Positions 1 to 8,673 of a stretch of 16,907 nt of DNA are shown piece by piece. How positions within the stretch are numbered: the stretch's first letter is position 1; each line of letters begins with the position of its first letter. This stretch comes from an uncultured Candidatus Saccharibacteria bacterium. Lineage in GTDB: Bacteria > Patescibacteria > Saccharimonadia > Saccharimonadales > UBA1547. The position numbers and the translations under genes are program-made. Location: positions 1 to 16,907 of the forward strand of contig CAMLKA010000023.1 in the NCBI GenBank assembly GCA_946480535.1, read 5' to 3'. A model generated the notes under the pieces. It saw only the letters and a program-made list of their open reading frames with translations, did no database searches and was not told where the DNA came from.

Positions 1-486
1 CTCGGCGCAGGCGAGGTACTTGCCGAATACAACGCCCAAAATGCTGGCACCGAAACAGGCCTGACGCTCCAAACCGTCGTGCCAGGAGTGTCGAATACAA
101 GCAGTTTTAATGTCATTACGCTCACCTCGGGTTCGTCGTATTCGCTGGCTATCAATCAAAACCACGACCTTCAAAGTGGAGCAAACACGATCCCCGCTGT
201 TAGCGGAAGTATCGCCTCGCCTAGTGCATGGAGCGAAGGCACTACAAAGGGCCTCGGCTTTACTCTAACGTCGACCAATGCCACGGCGATACCAGCAAAA
301 TGGAATACTGGCAGCTCCTATGCCGCACTGCCAAATTCTGCAACCGCTTTTTATACGCGCACGGGGCTACAAACAGGCGGAGTAAAGGATATTCTTGGCG
401 TTCAACTGCGCCTTGATACCGTTACAGACCAGGCAGGTGGCTCATACTCGAATGCAATGTATATTACAGGGACGGCTAATCCATGA
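1..486 (+). CDS. Secreted surface protein, C-terminal part (start outside window)
   Basis: The frame is open from base 1 to the TGA at 484-486, giving 161 visible residues. The visible part is rich in Ser, Thr, Gly and Asn with alternating hydrophobic residues, as in beta-sandwich extracellular domains, and has no membrane helix. It ends in a strand-like segment (LRLDTVTD, then GGSYSNAMYITGTANP) typical of the last strands of secreted Ig-like or WxL-type surface domains, though I see no clear WxL motif. Its TGA overlaps the ATG of the next gene (ATGA at 483-486), so the two are translationally coupled and probably work together. The neighbour resembles DUF916 proteins, which accompany WxL surface proteins in Firmicutes, so this may be the partner surface protein. 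Function not recognised. Confidence 0.75.
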   Translation, partial: LGAGEVLAEYNAQNAGTETGLTLQTVVPGVSNTSSFNVITLTSGSSYSLAINQNHDLQSGANTIPAVSGSIASPSAWSEGTTKGLGFTLTSTNATAIPAKWNTGSSYAALPNSATAFYTRTGLQTGGVKDILGVQLRLDTVTDQAGGSYSNAMYITGTANP

Positions 487-1367
487 GGTTTGCGGCCCTT
501 ATCGTAAGCGGAGGAGTAGCAGCTCTATTGATGAGCTTCCTGCCGGTCGTTTCGGCTTCAGCGAGTAGTATTTCTATAGCGCCCCTCACATACCAAACGG
601 CATTAAAGGCAAATGAAGATCAGAAAGGGTACGTCGATATCCTAAACCCCGAAGCGAGTGATACTGAAGTGCATCTTAAGGTCCAGGCGTTTCGTCAAAT
701 CGATAACGAGGGGAGTCTACAATTTTATGATGACGCGGCGATTTCCGAAGGCGTAAAACTCGACCTCACCGATGTTGTCCTCGGACCAAATGAAGGAATT
801 CGAATTTATTTCATTCTTGACGCTTCGGTACTCCCAAGCGGAGATGTGTTTGCCGCAATCCTGGCAAACACCGGCGATGCAAATGAGGGCGTCGTCAGTG
901 TGCCATCGGCACAAGTTGGCACGTTGCTCCTCCTGACGAACGGAACTCCTCCGGCTCACCATGCAACGGTAAGCAAGTTTTCGGCCGACTGGCTCCAAGT
1001 GGGGAGTGGCATTACTGCTCAAATTGATGTCACCAATACCGACCCAGCCGAAGGGCGAGCACTTGGGTTTATTCCGAAGATTCAGTTTGGCGTTAACCCA
1101 TATCACAGCCAGACCGTTGACGGACCGCTCATTTTCTCGGGCCGGAGCCGAGTTGTTGATTACATCCAAAAGGGCGATTACTTTGGCCCTGTCATTCTGG
1201 AAGCCTCGGTAAATGGCAACACCCAAACGCGGCTCGTCTTTGCCATTACAGGGTACTGGCAATGGCTTGCTCCGCTGCTCTTTATTACGTTCATTGGACT
1301 CGTTGTTTTTTGCTACTATTGGTTCAGAAAACACCCCCTAAAACGCGCCATTAAACAGGGGTCATAA
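483..1367 (+). CDS. DUF916-like membrane-anchored surface protein
   Basis: 294 residues. A signal peptide covers about residues 1-27 (MRFAALIVSG start, AlaSerAla end). An Ig-like beta-sandwich begins with SISIAPLTYQ and continues through GYVDILNPEASD and an LPSGDVFAAIL segment. This resembles the N-terminal domain of DUF916 (WxL-interacting) proteins and, more distantly, pilus chaperones. A second beta domain follows, then one membrane helix at about 259-281 (WLAPLLFITFIGLVVFCYYW) and a Lys/Arg-rich cytoplasmic tail. The protein would therefore be outside the cell and anchored at its C-terminus, the layout of DUF916/DUF3324 proteins. The ATG overlaps the preceding TGA; AGGGA at 468-472 could serve as ribosome binding site. 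The DUF916 link is by pattern, not by a search. Confidence 0.8.
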   Translation: MRFAALIVSGGVAALLMSFLPVVSASASSISIAPLTYQTALKANEDQKGYVDILNPEASDTEVHLKVQAFRQIDNEGSLQFYDDAAISEGVKLDLTDVVLGPNEGIRIYFILDASVLPSGDVFAAILANTGDANEGVVSVPSAQVGTLLLLTNGTPPAHHATVSKFSADWLQVGSGITAQIDVTNTDPAEGRALGFIPKIQFGVNPYHSQTVDGPLIFSGRSRVVDYIQKGDYFGPVILEASVNGNTQTRLVFAITGYWQWLAPLLFITFIGLVVFCYYWFRKHPLKRAIKQGS

Positions 1368-1370
1368 TGC

Positions 1371-1399
1371 TTGTTTTTTCTGGCATCCCGGCGTACAAT
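1371..1399 (+). promoter_or_regulatory. Promoter for the fibre-like gene at 1457
   Basis: TTGTTT (1371-1376) and TACAAT (1394-1399) are separated by exactly 17 bases. The site starts four bases after the preceding stop codon and lies upstream of a Shine-Dalgarno-like AAGGGG at 1445-1450. It supports an ATG at 1457 rather than the in-frame ATG at 1367. Confidence 0.5.
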
Positions 1400-1456
1400 A
1401 AACATAACCGTCCTTCATGGAGGAGGGGAGTCAAAAAAACACACAAGGGGTATTCG

Positions 1457-3016
1457 ATGAATAGATCACGATTTGTGATCAGTCTTGCCGTATTTATCGG
1501 CGCCATCGGCGTCCTTGTTAGCTTATTCCCAGCACACTCCGCACATGCCGTACAATCCGTGCCCTATCAAATGAACTTCCAAGGTCGCCTCAATGATAGC
1601 ACCGGTGCACCGATGCCGAACGGTACGTACAACATGCGATTCCGAATTTATAGCGTTCTTAGTGGCGGCTCGTCAGTATGGAGTGAGCAGCGCTCGGTCT
1701 ATAGTGGCACTGGCGTCACCGTTACGACAGGTGGCTTATTCTCTGTGCAACTTGGATCGGTATCGAGCTTACCACCAGCCATTTTCAACTCTGCTTCGAC
1801 GCTTTACCTTGAAGTTGAACTTCCAACCCCGGCAACCGCAACTTGTAGTACTTCGAGCTGTGAATCCTACACGGAAGGTGCCATGACACCACGCAACCCA
1901 ATCGCCAGTAGCCCGTCGGCCATAAATAGCGACCTTCTTGACGGCCTTGATAGTAGTGCATTCGCCACGGCGACAGGCGGCTCGGGCTATATTCAAAATC
2001 AATCTGCCAGCAGTCAATCGGCAGACTTCAGGATTAGTGGCACAGGAAGTGCCGCCGCGCTTCAATCAACATCACTCGACATGCGTTCGGCAAACGCTGG
2101 AGGTACCCTTACCATCGGAGGAACGTACGCTGGCTCAATTTCTCTGGCAACAGACACATCGATAGCCACAGGTACACTTTTTACCATTCTCAGCGCCTCG
2201 ACAATCATTGAGTCAAACTCAGCCGCAGCATTTCATATTCAAGACACTTCAACGGGAAGAATATTCGGAGTTGACACCTCAGCGGGTATGGCACTTTTAG
2301 GCGATGCAAGCTTTCGAAATGGAACATTACGCTTTTACAATAGTACGAACAATAATACCGTCACCCTTGCCTCTGGTACCACCGCTACAAGCTTCACCCT
2401 GACACTCCCGACCGCACTTGGCAGTAGCGGGCAATGTTTAAGCGACACCACCGGGACGGGTACACTTGGTTGGACAAACTGTTCTGGTGGCGGCGGTGGC
2501 GGAAGCTCTACAAAGACAGTAACCCTCACTCCGGAGTTTGCTGGCGCGGTATTACAAGCAGACGGTGGAAATAACAATGGCACCATGACGACCGACTTTA
2601 TATCTGGCTTATCTGCCGGGGCAGGGTACAAGCACAATTTCTATCAGTGGACAACTTCTCAAGCGACCGCACAGGATTATGACATCATTATTACTCACCA
2701 GCTTCCGAGCGACTTTAATGCAACAAGTGAATTCACCGATAACAGCTGGAACGTGTGGACTTATGTCGACTCTAATGCCGGGGCATCGATTCTAATGACA
2801 GTTTATGACAATGATATGACCGCCTGCGCAAATGATGTGAATATCGAATCCGTAGGAGCAGGATGGGATAACATTATTTTCGACGATTTTGATCTAATGG
2901 GCAGTTGCGACTTCACGCCAAACAGTATTATCACAATCAAAATTAAGTTGTCGAGTACGGCGCCGTCTACCAACAAGGTCCGCTTAGGCGAAATTCAGTA
3001 TGGGTATGCGACGTAA
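1457..3016 (+). CDS. Secreted tail-fibre-like surface protein
   Basis: 519 residues from the ATG at 1457, chosen because AAGGGG lies six bases upstream and a clean signal peptide follows (residues 1-31, ending AHSAHA). An upstream in-frame ATG at 1367 would put a polar extension before the signal peptide and cover the promoter. The mature N-terminus (VPYQMNFQGRL, then GTYNMRFRIYS, LFSVQLG, LYLEVELP and LLDGLDSSAF) follows a pattern common in bacterial fibre or adhesin-like proteins. A repetitive beta region follows, then a Cys-bracketed segment and a six-Gly linker at residues 344-349. The C-terminal module (350-519) is Asp/Asn-rich and probably a beta-sandwich. It overlaps the next gene by 17 bases. 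A role in attachment or as a stalk is inference. Confidence 0.8.
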   Translation: MNRSRFVISLAVFIGAIGVLVSLFPAHSAHAVQSVPYQMNFQGRLNDSTGAPMPNGTYNMRFRIYSVLSGGSSVWSEQRSVYSGTGVTVTTGGLFSVQLGSVSSLPPAIFNSASTLYLEVELPTPATATCSTSSCESYTEGAMTPRNPIASSPSAINSDLLDGLDSSAFATATGGSGYIQNQSASSQSADFRISGTGSAAALQSTSLDMRSANAGGTLTIGGTYAGSISLATDTSIATGTLFTILSASTIIESNSAAAFHIQDTSTGRIFGVDTSAGMALLGDASFRNGTLRFYNSTNNNTVTLASGTTATSFTLTLPTALGSSGQCLSDTTGTGTLGWTNCSGGGGGGSSTKTVTLTPEFAGAVLQADGGNNNGTMTTDFISGLSAGAGYKHNFYQWTTSQATAQDYDIIITHQLPSDFNATSEFTDNSWNVWTYVDSNAGASILMTVYDNDMTACANDVNIESVGAGWDNIIFDDFDLMGSCDFTPNSIITIKIKLSSTAPSTNKVRLGEIQYGYAT

Positions 3017-6000
3017 TAAAAGAATTTTCAAACCGCTGACGGCACGAGGTATCCGCCGCCTTTGGCAACCGAAACGCTTTATACAGCTGGTTATTGTGTT
3101 TGTAATGATAGTTTCCGTGCTGCCAAGCGCGCTTATTATCAGCCTTCTTAGCAACCAAACCAGTGCGGTCACACTAAACCAGGGTCCCTTTTCGGCTCAA
3201 GGTACCGCCGACTGTGTAAATGCAACAGGCATTGGTACGGTCGCCTGGTCAAATGCCGGACAAGCAAGTGCCGCCGATACAAGCTACGCGACCGCCAGTG
3301 TCGACGGTACAATTACGAACTATATAAAATGTACTAATTACGGTTTTAGTATTCCAACGGGAGCCACGATAGATGGCATCACCGTCACCATGTTTCGCTT
3401 TGCAAGTAGCAACGGAAACGGAGGAAGCACCGATGCTGCGGTTCGACTTGTAAAAACGGGTGTCATTGGCACGACCGACCGCTCCTCAACAGCCGTATAC
3501 GAAACCTCCCTCAGCTCAAGTACCCACGGATCCGGATCAGACCTTTGGGGGGCAACTTGGACCGCGGCAGACATTAATGCCTCGAACTTTGGTGTCGCCT
3601 TTGCTGCTACAAAACCAGCATCAGCAGGTGCTGCGCATACCGTGAGTGTCGCGGATGCACAAGTAACCGTTCGCTACAGCTTCACTCCAACATTTCAACA
3701 ATCGTCATACCGCTGGTTTGAAAACCAAGATAGTGCATCACCGGTAAATGTAGGTGCACCACTTGGTGGCGTTGCTCAAGATACTGGCGCTGTGTTTCCA
3801 GGTGAAAACACCATCGTTCGCCTTCGTATGAACCTCCACGTCCTTACAAGCACCGCTCCAACTGGCTATTTCAACTTCAAGCTCCAGTATGCCGCAAGAG
3901 GCGCAGACAATTTATGTGATACCAGCTTTACCAATGAAAGCTATGCTGATGTCACTGCAGATACACCAATCGCTTACGGAAATAATCCGCTCGCGGCCCA
4001 TAAAGCATCACTAACAAGCAACGCAAACGACCCGACCCATAGCGGCCATACAAAGATTAACCAAGAATATGGCGAATCGAACAATGTCTCAATTGTATCA
4101 GCCGTATCTTCCGGTCAGGATGCGATGTGGGACTTTGCCCTTAAAGACAATGGCGCCCCCGCATCCACAACCTACTGCCTGCGAATTGTTACGAGCGGAT
4201 CGACTATTCTTGCCAACTATGCTGTTATCCCACAGATTTCAACAGGAGCTCCCGCTTTAGGCCAAGACACGTATCGATGGTACAAGGGGCAAGGGGCAGC
4301 TACAAATAATAGCTTTGTGACCGTAACGGAAAGTAGCGAATACAAAAATAGCTACAAAACGATTCAGTCATCCGATGGCGGACACCTTATCATTGGTTCG
4401 ACAGGACCAGAATATTACGACGTTCTTCTTACGAAGTACGATACGAATGGAAACGTTGCATGGAGTACGACGTGGGGAAAGAGTGACGGTGACGAAGAGG
4501 GGATGGACGGGCAGCAGACCTCAGATGGAGGCTACATTGTCACCGGATACACAAGTAGTTATGGCTTTGGAAATAACGACGCGTTTCTATCAAAATATAG
4601 TTCTTCCGGTGCCTTAGAATGGACGAGGTTGTGGGGGTCATCCTCGGGCGACAGGGCTACTGCCGTAATTCAAACTAGCGACAATGGCTACGTTATGGTG
4701 GGGTATACGGCCAGCTACGGGGCTGGCTCAAATGATGCTTTTATAAGCAAATGGGATGCAGACGGCGCACTAAGCTGGAGCCGAACATGGGGAGGTGCAG
4801 CTGGAGATTTTGCCAATGATGTAACCCAATTATCCGACGGTGGCTACGCCATCACCGGAATTACTACGAGCTACGGCGCTGGTGGAGATGATGCTTTCGT
4901 GGCCCGATACAACGCCATGGGTGATCTCATCTGGAATAAAGCATGGGGCGGCGGCGCCAACGACAGAGGCAGCGCTATCGTCACCTCGCCAGAAGGGGGT
5001 ATTGTCATGTCCGCTCGGGTTGGAAATATAATACACCTTATCAAATGGTCCGCTGACGGTAACACGCTTTGGAGTAAGACGTGGGGTAATTCAGGCAGCA
5101 ACGAACAGACTGATCTCATTGCCACAAGCGATGGCGGGTACGCGATGGCGGGTACAACATCTGGGTATGGTGCAGGCCTTCAAGATATGTTTATTTCAAA
5201 ATGGACGACAGCCGGAGACCTCACCTGGAGTCGAACCCTAGGCACATCGGGTAGCGAAACGGGGCAGTCACTCGCGCAGACAAATGATGGAGGGTACGTC
5301 GTGAGCGGTATTTCAGGAAACCTAACGAGTAGTGCTCATATATACTCAGCGAAATACGACAGTGACGGGAAAATTTCCGGCTGTGCCGCGACCATGTGTA
5401 TGTCCCTAGGTTCGACTGGAACAGCCACCGCCACTACCACCACTCCTAGCGCTAGCGTCGCCTCACCCTCAGCAGGCTCCTCCTCATTGACACCCCCAAC
5501 CTCATCAGCGACACTCACCGTCGTCCCGGTTGTCGGCACGATGACCTTCGCAACAGCATGGGGCGGGGGAAGTGCAGATACGATTAACGGAGTGATTCAG
5601 ACTTCCGACGGCGGCTATGCAGTTACCGGAACGACCGTCAGTTATGGAGGCGGTCTGAGTGATATGTTTATAGCAAAATATAGCAGCTCTGGGGCACTGA
5701 GCTGGAGTCGCACATGGGGAGGGGCGTCTGATGATACGGGCGAAGATATCATTCAAACTTCAGATGGTGGTTTTGCGGTAAGTGGAAAAACGCAAAGTTA
5801 CGCGTATACGTACAATGACGCGTACGTAGCAAAATACACGTCGACAGGCACACTAAGTTGGTCATCGGAATGGGAATCATTCTCCGATACTGACGAAGCT
5901 TACTCGATTGCCCAAACTTCCGACGGTGGTTATGTTGTAAGCGGCGAACTCACTAATCCGTTCTATAACGGAAAACAGGCGATGCTAGCAAAGCTCAACC

Positions 6001-7391
6001 CATCAGGAAACTTAACTTGGGTACAGTCCTATGGAGATTATGACGAAGAAGGCGCAACCGCAGCTGTCCAAACAGCGGATGGAGGCTATATCATGACAGG
6101 GTATACAGGAAGTCCTGGGTATTATGATATGTTCCTGGCGAAATTCGACAGTGCGGGTCTTCAAAGCTGGTCACGGACATGGAGTGGCATGTTTAGCGAT
6201 GTCGGATACGACGTTATTCAAACAAGTGATGGGGGCTATATGGTCGTCGGTAACACTGAAAGTTTTGGCGTTGGTGTTGATGTCTTTTTGGTAAAATACG
6301 ACTCTAAAGGTGGCATCGTGTGGCAGCGCACTTGGGGGAGCGGGTTTGACCAAGACTTGGCGAGAGGTGTTATTCAAACTGATGACGGCGGATTTGCGGT
6401 CACCGGTTCCACAAGCGCCTCGGGAAGAAATGATGCATTGCTATTGAAATATGGCCCGACAGGAACCTTTGAATTTGCAAAGACGTTTGGAGGCGAGGGC
6501 GGAGAACAGTTAAACGACCTTGCCCAAACCACAGATAGGGGCTATATTGCTGCGGGCTTTACGACTGGCTACGGGGCTGGGAATAATGATGGACTCGTAT
6601 TGAAATTCAACAGTCTTGGAGAAATTAGTGGCTGTTCTTCACCCCAATGTCAATCACCAACCCCTGATCTCGGAACTCCCACAGGCACTCCAAGCACTCT
6701 CATTATGGCTCAAGACGAGGCAGCCTCAGCGTATAGCAGCTCACCGACCGCAAATACCTCCTCTCCAAGTGCAACAGCAACAACCTTGACCGCTAAAGCC
6801 ATCTGGGGCATACCCCAAGCAGCGCTTAGCACCCCCCTTGCTTCTGCGAATACTGCCGCCGCCTCATCAAGACACGACGATCCGCTACGTCTCCGCATGG
6901 TATTAAGCGCCTCGGGTAAGGCAATAACCGCAGCGGGGGTCACTATGAAACTCCAGGTTGCACCAAAAGTAGGTACGTGCGACACGGCGTTCATTGGCGA
7001 GGTCTACGTCGACGTAGGAAGTGGGGCGCCTTTCAATTATTACGACACGCCATCACTTACTTCGGGTCAGTTCGCAATCGTCAACAGCACCGACCCATCG
7101 CCAACAACGGGTACTCGTCTCGCAGGAAACTACATCGAAGCCTCGAACTTTACGAATCGACGATACATTGCCAGCGGCCAGGGTGAGCAGTTTGATATTT
7201 CACTGACTCCAAATGACAACGCCCTATACAGTAGTTACTGCTTCCGAGTCGTGAAGTCGGATAACAGTCAGCTCGCTACTTACACGAATATTATGGAGCT
7301 CTCAATACCTCCTGCAGCTTCACAGCAGCTCCGATATGGGAAATTCTTTAACGAACAAGGCGGAGAGGGTCTTACTCCGTATTACTGGTAA
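3000..7391 (+). CDS. Giant surface protein with two seven-bladed beta-propellers
   Basis: 1463 residues. A basic N-terminus and membrane helix/signal (about 24-52) are followed by a beta-rich domain (60-230) and a second domain, A (237-415). Then come two arrays of about 50-residue repeats built around SDGGYxVTG, a D-x-F-x-x-K-Y strand and W-x-R-T-W-G. Array 1 spans 438-800 and array 2 spans 848-1217. I count seven repeats in each, and each array ends in ISGC-x4-C (Cys795/800 and Cys1212/1217). The arrays are joined by a Ser/Thr/Pro/Ala linker. A copy of domain A resumes at about 1270-1440. The repeats resemble SBBP-type propeller repeats. The start overlaps the preceding gene by 17 bases, so the two are coupled; ATG 3006 is an alternative start. 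The stop overlaps the end of the convergent gene. Likely an exported adhesin or binding scaffold; the ligand is unknown. Confidence 0.88.
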   Translation: MGMRRNKRIFKPLTARGIRRLWQPKRFIQLVIVFVMIVSVLPSALIISLLSNQTSAVTLNQGPFSAQGTADCVNATGIGTVAWSNAGQASAADTSYATASVDGTITNYIKCTNYGFSIPTGATIDGITVTMFRFASSNGNGGSTDAAVRLVKTGVIGTTDRSSTAVYETSLSSSTHGSGSDLWGATWTAADINASNFGVAFAATKPASAGAAHTVSVADAQVTVRYSFTPTFQQSSYRWFENQDSASPVNVGAPLGGVAQDTGAVFPGENTIVRLRMNLHVLTSTAPTGYFNFKLQYAARGADNLCDTSFTNESYADVTADTPIAYGNNPLAAHKASLTSNANDPTHSGHTKINQEYGESNNVSIVSAVSSGQDAMWDFALKDNGAPASTTYCLRIVTSGSTILANYAVIPQISTGAPALGQDTYRWYKGQGAATNNSFVTVTESSEYKNSYKTIQSSDGGHLIIGSTGPEYYDVLLTKYDTNGNVAWSTTWGKSDGDEEGMDGQQTSDGGYIVTGYTSSYGFGNNDAFLSKYSSSGALEWTRLWGSSSGDRATAVIQTSDNGYVMVGYTASYGAGSNDAFISKWDADGALSWSRTWGGAAGDFANDVTQLSDGGYAITGITTSYGAGGDDAFVARYNAMGDLIWNKAWGGGANDRGSAIVTSPEGGIVMSARVGNIIHLIKWSADGNTLWSKTWGNSGSNEQTDLIATSDGGYAMAGTTSGYGAGLQDMFISKWTTAGDLTWSRTLGTSGSETGQSLAQTNDGGYVVSGISGNLTSSAHIYSAKYDSDGKISGCAATMCMSLGSTGTATATTTTPSASVASPSAGSSSLTPPTSSATLTVVPVVGTMTFATAWGGGSADTINGVIQTSDGGYAVTGTTVSYGGGLSDMFIAKYSSSGALSWSRTWGGASDDTGEDIIQTSDGGFAVSGKTQSYAYTYNDAYVAKYTSTGTLSWSSEWESFSDTDEAYSIAQTSDGGYVVSGELTNPFYNGKQAMLAKLNPSGNLTWVQSYGDYDEEGATAAVQTADGGYIMTGYTGSPGYYDMFLAKFDSAGLQSWSRTWSGMFSDVGYDVIQTSDGGYMVVGNTESFGVGVDVFLVKYDSKGGIVWQRTWGSGFDQDLARGVIQTDDGGFAVTGSTSASGRNDALLLKYGPTGTFEFAKTFGGEGGEQLNDLAQTTDRGYIAAGFTTGYGAGNNDGLVLKFNSLGEISGCSSPQCQSPTPDLGTPTGTPSTLIMAQDEAASAYSSSPTANTSSPSATATTLTAKAIWGIPQAALSTPLASANTAAASSRHDDPLRLRMVLSASGKAITAAGVTMKLQVAPKVGTCDTAFIGEVYVDVGSGAPFNYYDTPSLTSGQFAIVNSTDPSPTTGTRLAGNYIEASNFTNRRYIASGQGEQFDISLTPNDNALYSSYCFRVVKSDNSQLATYTNIMELSIPPAASQQLRYGKFFNEQGGEGLTPYYW

Positions 7392-8122
7392 AGCGAGCGG
7401 ATATATTCAAGCTGATCGGAGTATTGAGTGTTCTTAATATCAAGATTCGCAATATCCTCAATGATTTGCGCCTGTACGTCTCGCATTTTATAAGCCCACT
7501 GCACTTTAGTTTCATCGTTGAGGCTGAGCGTCTGCGCATTTAGCTCAGTCAGCTCTTTGCTAATCTGAGCTTTGCGAGCAAGTGTACTTGATTGCACGGA
7601 GTCAATTGCGGCATCAATTCCTATTTTTGTACGACTGAGCCGCTCTGCTACCGTTTCATCCTCACCAAAAGGTATCGAAAGGTCGGCAAGCGGTGCATAC
7701 TCGATTATTTTTTTGAGCTGCGTAAGCTGCTCTACTGTTTCATGAAGCGTTTCGCTCAAATCTTGATTAATAGATGCCTGTTGAGATTTTCGAGCATCAA
7801 GGGCGTAATAGGCGGGGTTCAATACGTAGAGCCAAGTCGCACTTTTCGGTGCATAGTTGGATTCGAGCATGTCGATAAGCTGCGAACGAGCCGCTACAAC
7901 ATAGTCTAAAGATCCACTGGTTTGAGCAGGAACGACAGATGAAACGGAAGGGAGATTTGCAATCGACGTATTAACACTATCGGCGCGGGAGGCATTTTGC
8001 GCATACACACCGCTTATTTCTCGCCACCCAAAAAAACCATAAAGAAAGACCGCCATTGCTAGCAGCATAATGCCGAGCGCTACAATATATCGATAATTCT
8101 CCTTTAAAATTCGCTGCCACAT
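7382..8122 (-). CDS. Membrane-anchored coiled-coil protein, unknown function
   Basis: 246 residues from the ATG at 8122 (MWQRILKENY). An ATG 33 bases upstream (8155) would give 257 residues, but I prefer 8122 because TATAAT (8134-8129) ends exactly six bases before it and would lie inside the longer frame. One membrane helix at about residues 13-35 (IVALGIMLLAMAVFLYGFFGW) follows a short basic cytoplasmic end. The rest is outside the cell and largely helical, rich in Gln, Glu, Lys and Leu, with likely coiled coils around 115-150 and 190-235. No catalytic motif is visible. The topology resembles PilO- or MscS-adjacent accessory proteins only in general shape, so I do not assign it. Its stop overlaps that of the giant propeller gene by 10 bases. 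Confidence 0.8.
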   Translation of the reverse strand: MWQRILKENYRYIVALGIMLLAMAVFLYGFFGWREISGVYAQNASRADSVNTSIANLPSVSSVVPAQTSGSLDYVVAARSQLIDMLESNYAPKSATWLYVLNPAYYALDARKSQQASINQDLSETLHETVEQLTQLKKIIEYAPLADLSIPFGEDETVAERLSRTKIGIDAAIDSVQSSTLARKAQISKELTELNAQTLSLNDETKVQWAYKMRDVQAQIIEDIANLDIKNTQYSDQLEYIRSLYQ

Positions 8123-8128
8123 GGCTTC

Positions 8129-8134
8129 ATTATA
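8129..8134 (-). promoter_or_regulatory. -10 box of a probable leaderless promoter (gene at 8122)
   Basis: A perfect TATAAT on the minus strand ends six bases (GAAGCC) before the ATG at 8122, with no Shine-Dalgarno sequence between. Transcription would start at or next to the A of the ATG. The -35 position is poor (TTATGA). Confidence 0.6.
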
Positions 8135-8135
8135 G

Positions 8136-8164
8136 TGGACAAAATGAGTATTCATAAGTACAAT
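8136..8164 (+). promoter_or_regulatory. Promoter for the gene at 8190
   Basis: TGGACA (8136-8141) and TACAAT (8159-8164) are separated by 17 bases, each matching five of six consensus bases. The -35 box begins two bases from the minus-strand TATAAT, so the two divergent promoters occupy the same DNA. A leader of about 20 bases with GGGAGAGG precedes the ATG. Confidence 0.6.
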
Positions 8165-8189
8165 AAAATCAACTGATCAAGGGAGAGGT

Positions 8190-8630
8190 ATGGAAACGTC
8201 AAAACAGCCGCGTCATCGCGGGGTCGCATTACCGAATGATAAAAAAATTTGGTGGGTGAGTGCCGGTATTATCCTTATTATTGCACTGATTGTCAGCGCA
8301 CTACTCTTCGCTTTTAATCGTTCGCAAATCGATTCAAGTAAATACCAAGCAGTCTTTCTTACAAACGGTCAAGTATACTTCGGCAAGCTTCACGATTATT
8401 ACACAAGTCGACCTTACCTTACTGACGTATATTACATTCAAGCACCAGAGGGTAATGGCACCAGCGCAACCAATGTCGATACCTCAAACCAACAGCTTGT
8501 AAAGCTAGGAAGTGAGTTGCACGCCCCTCAAAATACCTTAATCCTCAATAAAGACTCGGTTCTGTTCGTCGAAAACCTTACAGACGAAGGAAAAGTTGTT
8601 CAGCTTATCAAGGAAAGTGAAAATAAGTAG
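8190..8630 (+). CDS. Conserved membrane-anchored protein of Patescibacteria, unknown function
   Basis: 146 residues. A basic cytoplasmic N-terminus is followed by one membrane helix at about 20-43 (WWVSAGIILIIALIVSALLF). A compact extracytoplasmic domain follows, with YQAVFLTNGQVYFGKL near its start and, near its end, LVKLGSELHAPQNTLILNKD, VLFVENL and KVVQLI segments. I know this arrangement as a recurrent hypothetical family in Patescibacteria, which is part of the argument for the organism. The start is supported by GGGAGAGG immediately upstream (8180-8187) and by a good promoter. It is divergent from the coiled-coil gene at 8122 and convergent with the YihY gene. Function unknown; the single-helix topology with an outer domain suggests an envelope role. 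Confidence 0.85.
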   Translation: METSKQPRHRGVALPNDKKIWWVSAGIILIIALIVSALLFAFNRSQIDSSKYQAVFLTNGQVYFGKLHDYYTSRPYLTDVYYIQAPEGNGTSATNVDTSNQQLVKLGSELHAPQNTLILNKDSVLFVENLTDEGKVVQLIKESENK

Positions 8631-8673
8631 CGAGATCTACGCCGAAGTGACCGACTTGCTATTATAGAGTACG

